Assembly (NCBI GenBank): GCA_031550325.1 | Contig: JAVBOR010000044.1 | Coordinates: 1-39,168 of the forward strand | Source: JAVBTT01 sp031550325 | Lineage (GTDB): Bacteria > Bacillota > Clostridia > Oscillospirales > UBA929 | Direction of reading: 5' to 3' | Length of the DNA: 39,168 bases | Part shown: positions 9,034-16,459 of the stretch, one piece after another | Position numbering within the stretch: position 1 is the stretch's first letter | How the letters are laid out: the number at the start of each line of letters is the position of its first letter | Notes under the pieces: generated by a model | Told to the model about the DNA's origin: nothing | Database searches by the model: none | What the model saw: the letters and a program-made list of their open reading frames with translations, nothing else | Program-made: the position numbers and the translations under genes

Positions 9034-9488
9034 TCGGTATCCTCACTGATCAGCCGGTTAAGCCCGGCCTGAATGTCCGCGGCGTCAAAGCCGCGGCGAA
9101 ACAGCATGCCGCCAAGCCGCGCGCGTTCAGTTGCGTCGAGGGACGCGCGGCATTTGGCCCGCAGAAGGGCGTCAATGCGCCCAGCGGAATCGGCGCAGGC
9201 GATCTCGGCGGCCTCCAGGGCCATCGAAGCGCTCACGCCGTGCGCGCGCAAAAACTGCTCAACGCGGCGCGCGCCGTACCCCTTGGCAGCCTGGGCAGCG
9301 CTCAGCGCGGCGGCAAACTGGGCGTCGTCGACATAGCCGAGGTCAACAAAGTAGGACACGGCGTCCTCGGCCTCATCCTCATCGTAGCCGCGGGCGCACA
9401 GCTTTTCAAACAGGGCCTGTGCTGAAAAATTGCGGCGGGCAAGCAGCGTGACGCAGGCCTCCCGCGCGCTACTTATCGGTTTCTTCAT
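9030..9488 (-). CDS. recX: Regulatory protein RecX
   Basis: RecX binds RecA filaments and tunes recombinase activity. The product is mostly alpha-helical with the repeated three-helix pattern of the family (FEKLCARGYDEDEAEDAVSY, then DLGYVDDAQFAAAL). I chose the ATG at 9488 (MKKPISSAREACVTLLARR, 152 residues), which overlaps the recA end by 20 bp; a longer frame reaching 9527 would overlap recA more. No strong ribosome-binding site precedes it, so translational coupling to recA is likely. The position directly after recA supports the call. Confidence 0.88.
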   Translation of the reverse strand: MKKPISSAREACVTLLARRNFSAQALFEKLCARGYDEDEAEDAVSYFVDLGYVDDAQFAAALSAAQAAKGYGARRVEQFLRAHGVSASMALEAAEIACADSAGRIDALLRAKCRASLDATERARLGGMLFRRGFDAADIQAGLNRLISEDTE

Positions 9489-10536
9489 CGTCGGCGGAAA
9501 CGGCCACACCCTTGCCTTTATTACCAAACTGGCGCGTGGGCTTGCGGTTGGGGGTCAGCATATGGGCGTCCCGCCGGATCAGCGTCTCCAGCTCGCCGGC
9601 GAGCTCGGGATTCTCCCGCAGATAGTTTTTGGCGGCGTCGCGCCCCTGCCCGAGGCGCGTTTCGCCTATGGAGAACCAGGTGCCGCTCTTTTGCACATGG
9701 TTCAGGCGCACGCCGAGGTCTATGAGCTCTCCGTCTTTGGAGATACCCTGGCCAAAAATAATGTCAAACTCAGCCTCCTTGAAGGGAGGCGCCGTCTTGT
9801 TCTTGACAATGCGCGCTCTCGTGTGGTTGCCGATGGACTCGCCGCCCACGCGAATGGTCTCCGTTTTGCGCACGTCAATGCGCACAGAGGCATAAAACTT
9901 CAGCGCCCGGCCGCCGGTCGTGACCTCGGGGCTGCCGAAGGTAATGCCCACTTTCTCACGGAGCTGATTGATAAATATCGTGATCGTGTTAGTCTTGGAC
10001 ACAGACCCCGCCAGCTTGCGCATGGCCTGGCTCATCAGGCGCGCATGCAGTCCGAGCGCGCTGTCGCCCATCTCGCCGGCCAGCTCGGCGCGCGGCACAA
10101 GCGCGGCCACCGAGTCGATGACAATCACGTCGATCGCGCCGCTGCGCACAAGCGCGTCGGTGATTTCCAGGGCCTGCTCGCCGTTGTCCGGCTGGGAAAC
10201 GAGCAGGGAGTCGATGTCCACGCCCAGGGCGGCGGCGTAACTCGGATCAAGCGCGTGCTCGGCGTCGATAAACGCACACTCGCCGCCGGCCTTTTGGGCC
10301 TCGGCGATCACGTGCAGCGCGAGGGTTGTCTTGCCCGACGACTCCGGCCCATAGATCTCAACAATGCGCCCGCGCGGCACACCGCCGATTCCCAGCGCCA
10401 GGTCAAGGCCGAGCGAGCCCGTGGGGACGCTGCTGACCTGTAGCCCGTCGGTGCCGCCCAGGCGCATGATGGCCCCCTTGCCAAACTGCTTTTCAATTTG
10501 CTCCAGCGCCGTGTCGAGCGCTTTTTGCTTATCCAT
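9469..10536 (-). CDS. recA: Recombinase RecA
   Basis: ATP-dependent strand-exchange protein and SOS coprotease. The 355-residue protein begins MDKQKALDTALEQIEKQFGK, with Walker A GPESSGKT (63-70), the VIVIDSVAALVPRAELAGEM segment, DNA-binding loop regions and an acidic C-terminus (SADDEETDK). The open frame extends 62 codons further upstream inside prmC, but the ATG at 10536 has a GGAGAG site just upstream and matches the family start. It overlaps the end of prmC by 8 bp. I saw no LexA-box-like palindrome at the start, so SOS control, if any, would act on the upstream operon promoter. Confidence 0.98.
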   Translation of the reverse strand: MDKQKALDTALEQIEKQFGKGAIMRLGGTDGLQVSSVPTGSLGLDLALGIGGVPRGRIVEIYGPESSGKTTLALHVIAEAQKAGGECAFIDAEHALDPSYAAALGVDIDSLLVSQPDNGEQALEITDALVRSGAIDVIVIDSVAALVPRAELAGEMGDSALGLHARLMSQAMRKLAGSVSKTNTITIFINQLREKVGITFGSPEVTTGGRALKFYASVRIDVRKTETIRVGGESIGNHTRARIVKNKTAPPFKEAEFDIIFGQGISKDGELIDLGVRLNHVQKSGTWFSIGETRLGQGRDAAKNYLRENPELAGELETLIRRDAHMLTPNRKPTRQFGNKGKGVAVSADDEETDK

Positions 10537-11401
10537 GTCCCATCTCTCCATTTCCTGTGTCAGGCGGCCTGCGCCAGGCCACAACCCGGTCAATGCCCGC
10601 AAGGTCGGCATGTATCGAAGCCCCCGCCCCGAAGAGCCCGGCCACGGCGCCAGCCTGCCCGGCGCCGACCTCAAGCAGAAGTATGCCGCCCGGACGGAGC
10701 GCCTTGGTCCAACCCGCGGCAATCGCGCGATAAAAATCCAGCCCGTCTATCCCGCCCACAAGCGCCAGACGGGGCTCAAAACAGCGAACACTCGGATCGA
10801 GCGCCGCCCAGTCCTCCAGGGGAATATACGGCGGGTTGCAGGCGATGACGTCAAAGGTGCCCAGCGCCGCAGGCGCCGGGGAAAGCGCGTCGGCGGGGAT
10901 AAAGCTCATCGTGTTGGCCTGCTGCTTGCCATTGCGCCGGGCAACGGCGAGCGCTGCCTCCGAAATGTCGCAAAACACGGCGACGAGGCCATCGATGCGC
11001 GCCGAAACGGCCAGACCCACACAACCGCTGCCGCAGCAAAGGTCAAGCAGCCTGGGCGGCGGGGCGGCTGCCCGGCAGGCCAGTTCTGAAAGCTCGGCCA
11101 GCAGCGCTGTGTCGTCCCGGGGAATCAGCACATCGGGCGTGACGGTCAGCGTCAGGCCGCAAAAATCCCACTGACCCAGAATGTAGGCAAGAGGCATGCC
11201 GCTGAGGCGCTCCATGAGCATCTGCTCGGCTTTGGCCTGCACGGCGTCGGGGACGTACTTGGCGCCATGGAGCAGGGTCTCGAGGCGATCCATGCCGGTC
11301 GCGCCGCGCACAAGCTCGCGCGCCTCCAGCTCAAACATCGTAACGCCCGCGCGCCTGAGCCGCGCCCGCGCGTCGAGATACAAGTCGTTGACGGTCAGCA
11401 T
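10529..11401 (-). CDS. prmC: Peptide chain release factor N5-glutamine methyltransferase
   Basis: Methylates the GGQ glutamine of release factors RF1/RF2. The 290-residue protein has the N-terminal helical domain (LERLSGMPLAYILGQW-like), the SAM-binding LLDLCCGSGCVGLAV and the catalytic NPPY (residues 189-192). The start at 11401 (MLTVNDLYLDARARL) sits three bases after the stop of the DUF1385 gene; an upstream ATG at 11479 would overlap that gene by over 70 bp and is rejected. The usual partner prfA is not adjacent here; recA follows instead. Confidence 0.93.
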   Translation of the reverse strand: MLTVNDLYLDARARLRRAGVTMFELEARELVRGATGMDRLETLLHGAKYVPDAVQAKAEQMLMERLSGMPLAYILGQWDFCGLTLTVTPDVLIPRDDTALLAELSELACRAAAPPPRLLDLCCGSGCVGLAVSARIDGLVAVFCDISEAALAVARRNGKQQANTMSFIPADALSPAPAALGTFDVIACNPPYIPLEDWAALDPSVRCFEPRLALVGGIDGLDFYRAIAAGWTKALRPGGILLLEVGAGQAGAVAGLFGAGASIHADLAGIDRVVAWRRPPDTGNGEMGHG

Positions 11402-11405
11402 GAGG

Positions 11406-12362
11406 TCAGCCGCGTTCCCAGGCGTCCGCGTCCTTTTCCGCGGGAACCACCATTTCAAGCGCCTTGATCGCGACCTCAATCATGGAATCATCGGGCTCAC
11501 GCGTCGTCAGGCCCTGCATCCACAGTCCGGGCGCGCGCAAAAAGCGCGAGACGGGGCCGTCGTGCATGCCGATGTAGCGGTTAATCTCATAGCTGACGCC
11601 GACAACGAGCGGCAAGATGGCCAGACGAATGAGAACACGCAGGAAGTAGTTGTCCACCGTGTGGAAGCCCGTGACGAGCATGAAGGCCACAAGGCTGATG
11701 AGGACAACCGTTAGCAAAAAGCTCGTGCCGCAGCGCGGGTGTCTGCGTGAAAACGAGCGCACATTTTCCACGGTAAGAGGCTTGCGCGCCTCATAACAGG
11801 CGATGGACTTGTGCTCGGCGCCATGGTAACCAAACACGCGCTGGATGTCCTTCATACGGGACACGAGCAGCATGTAGCCGAGCAGCAGAAGAACCCTGAG
11901 CAGGGTCTCGGCGAGGTTACGCAAAAAGCCCGAACCCAAGAAGGGCTCAAGCAGCGAGCCGATGAGCGTGGGCAAAAACGTAAACAGACCGACGGCGAGC
12001 AGAACGCCCAACACCATGGCGGCGCCAGTGACGAACTTCTCAACGCCCTTGGAGCCGAAGGTCTTGTAAAGCCAGCGCTCAAATTTGGAGGGCTCGCCTT
12101 CCTCTTCGGGGAAAAACGCGGCAGACCAGCTCAGCGCGCGCATACCCACGATCAGGGACAGCGCAAAACCCACAACGCCACGGATGACCGGCCATCCCGC
12201 CGGGGAAAACTTCTTTTTCGGCGCGGGGGTGGGCTCTTCTTTGGCTTCCAGCCCGTCGGGCGTGCGCGCGACATAAGCGGTCTTTTCGGGGCCGCGCATC
12301 ATGATGCCCTCAATTAACGCCTGACCGCCGATTGCGGTACGAAACACTCCGTCTTTTCCCAT
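11406..12362 (-). CDS. DUF1385 (YqhQ-like) membrane protein
   Basis: Multi-pass membrane protein of 318 residues, function unknown. It has the family start GGQALIEGIMMRGP, several hydrophobic helices and the invariant histidine/glutamate motif FGYHGAEHKSI, suggesting a metal site. In many Firmicutes this gene lies beside prmC and prfA, as it does beside prmC here. It is the first gene of the 12-gene block, with its own promoter (12399-12427) and an AGAAGGAG ribosome-binding site. A basic/proline-rich stretch near residues 42-52 (EEPTPAPKKKFS) is an insert before the first helix. Confidence 0.9.
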   Translation of the reverse strand: MGKDGVFRTAIGGQALIEGIMMRGPEKTAYVARTPDGLEAKEEPTPAPKKKFSPAGWPVIRGVVGFALSLIVGMRALSWSAAFFPEEEGEPSKFERWLYKTFGSKGVEKFVTGAAMVLGVLLAVGLFTFLPTLIGSLLEPFLGSGFLRNLAETLLRVLLLLGYMLLVSRMKDIQRVFGYHGAEHKSIACYEARKPLTVENVRSFSRRHPRCGTSFLLTVVLISLVAFMLVTGFHTVDNYFLRVLIRLAILPLVVGVSYEINRYIGMHDGPVSRFLRAPGLWMQGLTTREPDDSMIEVAIKALEMVVPAEKDADAWERG

Positions 12363-12398
12363 GGGACACTCCTTCTTTCCGAGGGGATGAACTTCTGA

Positions 12399-12427
12399 AG
12401 TATATCAGAAAACCCTTTTAAATACAA
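12399..12427 (-). promoter_or_regulatory. Sigma-A-type promoter for the DUF1385-to-tsaD block
   Basis: Read on the minus strand, a -35 TTGTAT (12427-12422) and a -10 TATACT (12404-12399) are separated by exactly 17 bp. The leader to the ATG is about 30 nt and contains a strong ribosome-binding site. This is the only clear promoter seen ahead of the 12 genes downstream. Confidence 0.75.
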
Positions 12428-12451
12428 TCCCTCCCGACCGGGGGGGCAAAA

Positions 12452-13915
12452 TCAGTCTTGCGCATCCGCGGGCTCTTCGCGCATAGGCGGCGCCGGCCGG
12501 GCGGGTAGCGAAATGTGCACGGTCGTGCCCTGGCCGACCTCGCTGGTCAGTTCAAGCACTCCGTCGTGCAGGCGTATGATCTCGTCGCTCACCGCCAGGC
12601 CGATCCCGCTGCCGCGCGCCTTGCTGGTTCCCTTGTAGAACTTGTACTTCACATGCGGCAGCTCCTCCGGCGGGATGCCCGGACCGTGGTCGGTGACCTC
12701 GACAATCACCCTGTCACCCTCGGCGCGCAGCACAACGTGAATGACCTTGCCGTCGCCGCCGTGTTTGACAGCGTTGTCCAGCACGTTTAAAAACACCTGC
12801 TTCAGCCGGGCCCTGTCGCCCATGACGGGAGGGATATTGCCGGGCGCGTCCAGCGTCAGGCGGATGCCATCGCGACGCAGCGAGTCCATGTACATAAACA
12901 CGACCTCTTCAAGCTCCGCCTGCAGGTTGAGCTCGCTGAGCGAAACGTTGAGCCGGCCGCCCTCCATGCGCGTGAAATCCAAAAGATCCTCCACCATCTT
13001 GGTCAGGCGGACCGTCTCCTTCAGCATGATGCTGACGCCCTTTTTCAGTTCTGTGGGGTCGTTGAAGTCCGAGGTCAGCAGCGTCTCTCCCCAGCCGTTG
13101 AGCGCCGTCAGCGGCGTGCGCAGCTCATGCGAAACCGAGGACATGAAGTCGGACTTCATGCGTTCGGCCGTTGAGATTTCGCTGGACATGTGGTTGATGT
13201 TGTCCACAAGTTCGCCGATCTCATCGTCATAGGCCTTGTCAATTCGGGTGCCGTACCGGCCCTCGGCAATGTGCTTGACCGCCTCGTTGATCTCCTGAAC
13301 AGGGCGCAGAATGCCGCGGATGAACACGAGATTGCTCACGGAAACAAACACCACAAACACAAGCCCCACGAGCAGCGCGATGCCCATGAGCTGAATGATC
13401 TGCGTGTCGACAAGCCGCAAGCTCGTGATGTACCGCATGACGCCGATGACCTGCGTGCCCGAGAACAGAAGCGGAGCCGACACCGACATCACGCGCTCCC
13501 CGCTGAGAGGATCCTCGCCGACCCAGGAGACAAGCTGGGCGGTGCCGAGCGCGTCCTGCACGTCCGGCGTCTGCGCCTCAAGGCCGGTGCTCGGACCGGC
13601 CGTGGTGATCTCCAGGCGGCCGTAGGCGTTGATAAACTGCAGCTCAATCTTGTCCCGGTCCTTAAATTCGGCAGCCCAGCGGTAGGCCGAGGTGTAATAG
13701 GACTCGTAGCTGCTGTTGTAATACCGGTCAAAAAACCCCGAGGTCTGGCGCGCGCGCGACTCAAGCGCGACCCTCGTCGCGGTGTAGTAGTAGTTGCTGA
13801 TCGCCACCGAAAACGCTGCCAGAGAAACCACGACAATCATCAGTGAGCCGCTGAGGCTGTTGATCATCCAGCGCCGGCGAATGCCCTGAAAAATTTTGTT
13901 TTTCATACTCCCCAT
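12452..13915 (-). CDS. Sensor histidine kinase (HAMP, HisKA, HATPase)
   Basis: Membrane sensor kinase of 487 residues. One helix at about 18-40 and another at about 173-199 flank an extracytoplasmic sensing region rich in tyrosine and serine. A HAMP domain (200-252), the phosphoacceptor H263 in SSVSHELRTPLTALNGW, an N-box (NVLDNAVKHGG), DHGPGIP and GSGIGLAV follow. It pairs with the response regulator just upstream; the second in-frame ATG (13906) overlaps the regulator stop as ATGA and is an equally good start. The layout resembles WalK/PhoR-like envelope sensors, but the signal is unknown. Confidence 0.92.
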   Translation of the reverse strand: MGSMKNKIFQGIRRRWMINSLSGSLMIVVVSLAAFSVAISNYYYTATRVALESRARQTSGFFDRYYNSSYESYYTSAYRWAAEFKDRDKIELQFINAYGRLEITTAGPSTGLEAQTPDVQDALGTAQLVSWVGEDPLSGERVMSVSAPLLFSGTQVIGVMRYITSLRLVDTQIIQLMGIALLVGLVFVVFVSVSNLVFIRGILRPVQEINEAVKHIAEGRYGTRIDKAYDDEIGELVDNINHMSSEISTAERMKSDFMSSVSHELRTPLTALNGWGETLLTSDFNDPTELKKGVSIMLKETVRLTKMVEDLLDFTRMEGGRLNVSLSELNLQAELEEVVFMYMDSLRRDGIRLTLDAPGNIPPVMGDRARLKQVFLNVLDNAVKHGGDGKVIHVVLRAEGDRVIVEVTDHGPGIPPEELPHVKYKFYKGTSKARGSGIGLAVSDEIIRLHDGVLELTSEVGQGTTVHISLPARPAPPMREEPADAQD

Positions 13916-14598
13916 TTGTACCCGTAACCCCAGACCGTCGTAATGTACGTGGGATTGGCGGTGTCGTCCTCAATCTTAATGCGCAGCCGCCGAATGTTGA
14001 CGTCGACAATCTTGAGCTCGCCCAGATAATCCCAGCCCCAGACGTGATTCATAATTTCTTCGCGGCTCAGGGCCTTGCCCGGATGATCCATAAACATCTT
14101 CAGAATGGTGTACTCCACCTGGGTCAGTTTAATGCGTTCCCCGCCCTTATCCAGCGTGCGGTTGCGCGTGTTGAGCGTGAACGGGCCGCTCTGAAGAATC
14201 TCAGGGTTGGCGGGGGGAGCGTCGCTGTCGCCGAGCCGGCGGTACAGCGCGTCCACGCGCGCGGTGAGCTCGGCGGGGGAAAAGGGCTTAGTGACATAGT
14301 CGTCGGCGCCGGTCATCAGTCCCGTTACCTTATCCATCTCCTGCGTGCGTGCGGTCAGCATAATAATGCCCATATTCGAGCCCGAGGCGCGGATATGGCG
14401 GCAGACCTCAAAGCCGTCGATATCGGGCAGCATGATGTCCAGGATGGCCACTCGGATGTCGGGATTGCGCTGAACCTGCTCAAGCGCCTCGGCGCCCGTC
14501 TCGGCCTCCACGACGTCATAGCCGGCGCGTTTGAGGTTGATCACCAAAAAACTGCGAATGCTCGATTCGTCCTCCAGAACCATCACTTTTTTTGACAT
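13903..14598 (-). CDS. OmpR/PhoB-family response regulator
   Basis: DNA-binding regulator of 231 residues. The receiver domain has the acidic pair (LEDE), phosphoacceptor D54 (ILDIMLPDIDG) and K104 (TKPFSPAEL). The C-terminal winged helix ends in TYITTVWGYGYKWGV, typical of the family. The ATG at 14598 has a GGGAGTG site upstream and leaves a 7-bp gap to the lipoprotein gene; the longer open frame upstream overlaps that gene and is rejected. Cognate kinase follows directly. Confidence 0.94.
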   Translation of the reverse strand: MSKKVMVLEDESSIRSFLVINLKRAGYDVVEAETGAEALEQVQRNPDIRVAILDIMLPDIDGFEVCRHIRASGSNMGIIMLTARTQEMDKVTGLMTGADDYVTKPFSPAELTARVDALYRRLGDSDAPPANPEILQSGPFTLNTRNRTLDKGGERIKLTQVEYTILKMFMDHPGKALSREEIMNHVWGWDYLGELKIVDVNIRRLRIKIEDDTANPTYITTVWGYGYKWGV

Positions 14599-14605
14599 AG
14601 GCCAA

Positions 14606-15934
14606 TCACACTCCCGCCAGCCATTCGGCTGGGATAAGATGAAGCGCGCTGCGTAGCTCAGATTCGGACATCTGCTCATAGAGGAGCGCGGGGGCGACGG
14701 GCGGAAGCTCCGCCAGAATCACGGAATCAGTGCGGTCAAACATCAAAAGGTTTTCGCCCGGATTGACGGGCGACCCCGCCGACTGCGCAACGACGTAGAT
14801 GTACAAAAGGTCAACCGGCGCCTCGCCTTCCCGCAATAGGGCAAACACCGTGGTTCGCAGCCCGGCGTTGTCGCTGCGGGCAGCGGTCAGCTGGCCGAGC
14901 CAGCGATCGGGCAGCACCAGATACCAGCCGCCGCTCACACTGTGATAGGTGGTCAGCGTGTCGGACAGGCGGCCGGAGGAGTCATAGGCGCGCCAGCAGA
15001 CAAGGTACATGACCGTGTCGGTCGAGACACTGTCGTCATAGAAAGGGAGCTCAACAAAATGCGGGACGTCTATGGTGCCGTCGGCGTCAATATCGGTGGC
15101 GTAAAGCTCGAGGGGGACAATCGTCTCGTCGCTCACGCCGGTTTCCATGTTCAGAGAGACATTGACCAGGGTCTGCTGGCGGCAGACCAGCACGTCGGTC
15201 ACATAGCTCTTGCCCTGATATTGGCTCGTGACAAGCAGCGCCGGACATCCGTCAATCAGCTTGCCGGGCCGGACGCGCCGGACGGCCTCGACGCCGAGAG
15301 AAAGCGGCGCGCTCGAAGCGACGGCGAATTCGCCGCCGGTGTACTGAAAAAAGTCTGCGCGCCCGGTCATGGTCTGCTCGTCGAGCTTGATCAGCACAAG
15401 CTCGGGGGTTTGGTTCTCGTTCAGATCAAGGATGGAGTACTGGGTGTAGTGCGCGCTCATCAGCTCCACCGGGGCGTCCCCGACAAAGGAGTGAACGGTC
15501 AGCACCTTGAGGACGCTGCCGATCCGCCAGCCGATGACGATGTCCATGTTGCCGCTTCCGCTGAAGTTGGTGTAGTCCACGCTGTCAATGACGTCCCCCG
15601 AACCGGCAATGACGCCGGTCTGGACATACTCGTCACCCTGCTGCTCGAAGATGTAAACCCTGAGCGGCTGATCGGCCGTTTTGGTGCGCAGAAATACCAG
15701 CGCCTCGGGCACGCCGTCGCCGTTGAGGTCAACAGACTGGATGCTCTGGCGGTTATAGCCCGACGTCGGCGGCGCGTATTCGGTGTCCGGGCCGAGCAGA
15801 CCGGCAAGAGGTTTTTTCAGTTGTTCATAAAATTGCATGGGCTTTGGGGGAAACAGCAGGGCATCCCCGCTGCGAAACGTGCAGCCGCTCAGCACGGCGA
15901 GAACGCACAGCCAAAGCCCTAAAAGCTTTCTCAT
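14606..15934 (-). CDS. Secreted lipoprotein with DxDxDG-type repeats
   Basis: 442-residue predicted lipoprotein: a lipobox LAVLSGC places the lipidated cysteine at C18. The mature part contains at least three loops resembling calcium-binding or FG-GAP/VCBS motifs (VDLNGDGVPEALVF, LDLNENQTPELVLI, TDIDADGTIDVPHF), spaced along a probable beta-propeller. I recognise no enzyme motif. It is the first gene of a three-gene unit with a response regulator and sensor kinase (gaps of 7 bp or overlap), which suggests a role in the stimulus that the two-component system reads. An extended -10 promoter lies about 35 bp upstream. The function is not known. Confidence 0.8.
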   Translation of the reverse strand: MRKLLGLWLCVLAVLSGCTFRSGDALLFPPKPMQFYEQLKKPLAGLLGPDTEYAPPTSGYNRQSIQSVDLNGDGVPEALVFLRTKTADQPLRVYIFEQQGDEYVQTGVIAGSGDVIDSVDYTNFSGSGNMDIVIGWRIGSVLKVLTVHSFVGDAPVELMSAHYTQYSILDLNENQTPELVLIKLDEQTMTGRADFFQYTGGEFAVASSAPLSLGVEAVRRVRPGKLIDGCPALLVTSQYQGKSYVTDVLVCRQQTLVNVSLNMETGVSDETIVPLELYATDIDADGTIDVPHFVELPFYDDSVSTDTVMYLVCWRAYDSSGRLSDTLTTYHSVSGGWYLVLPDRWLGQLTAARSDNAGLRTTVFALLREGEAPVDLLYIYVVAQSAGSPVNPGENLLMFDRTDSVILAELPPVAPALLYEQMSESELRSALHLIPAEWLAGV

Positions 15935-15969
15935 TTGTTACACCGAGCCTTACCCTTAGAATGTACAAC

Positions 15970-15978
15970 AGTATATCA
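15970..15978 (-). promoter_or_regulatory. Extended -10 promoter of the lipoprotein-regulator-kinase operon
   Basis: On the minus strand the sequence TGATATACT gives a TG-extended -10 hexamer (TATACT). No good -35 is visible at the usual distance. It lies about 35 bp before the lipoprotein ATG. Confidence 0.55.
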
Positions 15979-16101
15979 TATCCAAAAGAATCTGCATATG
16001 GGTTGGCTGATAAGTTTATAAAAAGTTCGATTCTTCTGTTCCGGGAAAGCAGAATGCTTCCCAATTCTGGACAACCCGGAAAACCCACCCGGATTGGAGG
16101 G

Positions 16102-16124
16102 AAAAAACCACCTCAACAGGGTGG
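16102..16124 (-). terminator. Intrinsic terminator candidate
   Basis: On the minus strand a short stem CCACC/GGTGG (16124-16120 with 16112-16108) with a 7-nt loop is followed by six T's. It would stop any read-through coming from the ypeB side before the lipoprotein promoter. Confidence 0.5.
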
Positions 16125-16206
16125 CGCGCGGCAGCGCAAATAGAGGTATACTGAACAAGTAAAGAGACAGCATGGAAGAAGAGCGGATCAAGACAAATGC
16201 AGCGCG

Positions 16207-16252
16207 CAGCCTGAGGCCCTCGCCCGTTAAGACGGACGAGGGCCTCAGGCTG
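16207..16252. repeat. 16-bp perfect inverted repeat
   Basis: Arms 16207-16222 and 16237-16252 are perfectly complementary over 16 bp, with a further CCGT/ACGG mini-stem inside the loop. The right arm runs into the end of the 69-nt dispersed repeat. No T-run follows on either strand, so it may be an RNA-stability or insertion-related structure and not a terminator. Confidence 0.75.
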
Positions 16253-16312
16253 TCATAGAACCCTTGGTTCTTTGACAAAGCGGGGGTTGGATCAAACCGC
16301 TGTGGCGGTTTG
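16244..16312 (-). repeat. Dispersed 69-nt intergenic repeat, copy B
   Basis: Ungapped match to copy A (22650-22718, opposite strand) at 60 of 69 positions by my count. It contains a GTCAAAGAAC...GGTTCT near-palindrome and an AAACCGCC...GGCGGTTT-type palindrome. Oriented in the same direction as ypeB, whose stop lies about 150 bp upstream of it. Confidence 0.85.
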
Positions 16313-16317
16313 CAGAG

Positions 16318-16352
16318 AAAGGCTTTCCCGGAATGAATCCGAGAAAGCCTTT
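16318..16352 (-). terminator. Probable ypeB terminator hairpin
   Basis: 10-bp perfect stem (16318-16327 with 16343-16352) plus an inner CGGA/TCCG stem. On the minus strand it ends in CCTTTCTCT, a weak T-rich tail. It sits inside the composite repeat downstream of ypeB. Confidence 0.5.
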
Positions 16353-16402
16353 GGGTTTCATCTTTTACGGGTATACGCCCAGCAAGGCTCGGCGTAAAAA
16401 CC
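16353..16402 (-). repeat. GGTTT-CGAGCCT intergenic element, copy B
   Basis: On the minus strand it reads GGTTTTTACGCCGAGCCT and closes with GAAACC, so the ends can pair. Related sequences occur at 22568-22623 and 39068-39137. In copies A and B the element precedes the 69-nt repeat. Confidence 0.6.
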
Positions 16403-16459
16403 GCAAAAGGACAAGGGCGGGCTGGGTTATGGGGGTCATTTGGACGCCGGGTTGTTGGC

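Larger units (their letters stand above)
15979..16459. other. Long intergenic region with repeats and hairpins
   Basis: About 480 bp between ypeB and the lipoprotein promoter hold no supportable gene. From right to left (the direction of ypeB transcription) they contain a GGTTT...AAACC element (16353-16402), a 10-bp hairpin (16318-16352), a 69-nt dispersed repeat (16244-16312), a 16-bp GC-rich hairpin (16207-16252) and a small hairpin with six T's (16102-16124). A 100-codon minus-strand open frame here (15976-16278) is a translation of the repeat, not a gene. Confidence 0.7.

Noticed and set aside
10537..10722. 62-residue N-terminal extension of RecA
   Set aside because: It lies inside prmC, is not RecA-like, and the internal ATG at 10536 has a ribosome-binding site and matches the family start.
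15976..16278. 100-codon minus-strand frame beginning MSKNQGFYDSLR
   Set aside because: It is a translation through the dispersed repeat. A similar peptide (SKNQRFFDSLR) arises at 22561-22821 from the other copy. There is no ribosome-binding site and the rest does not match.
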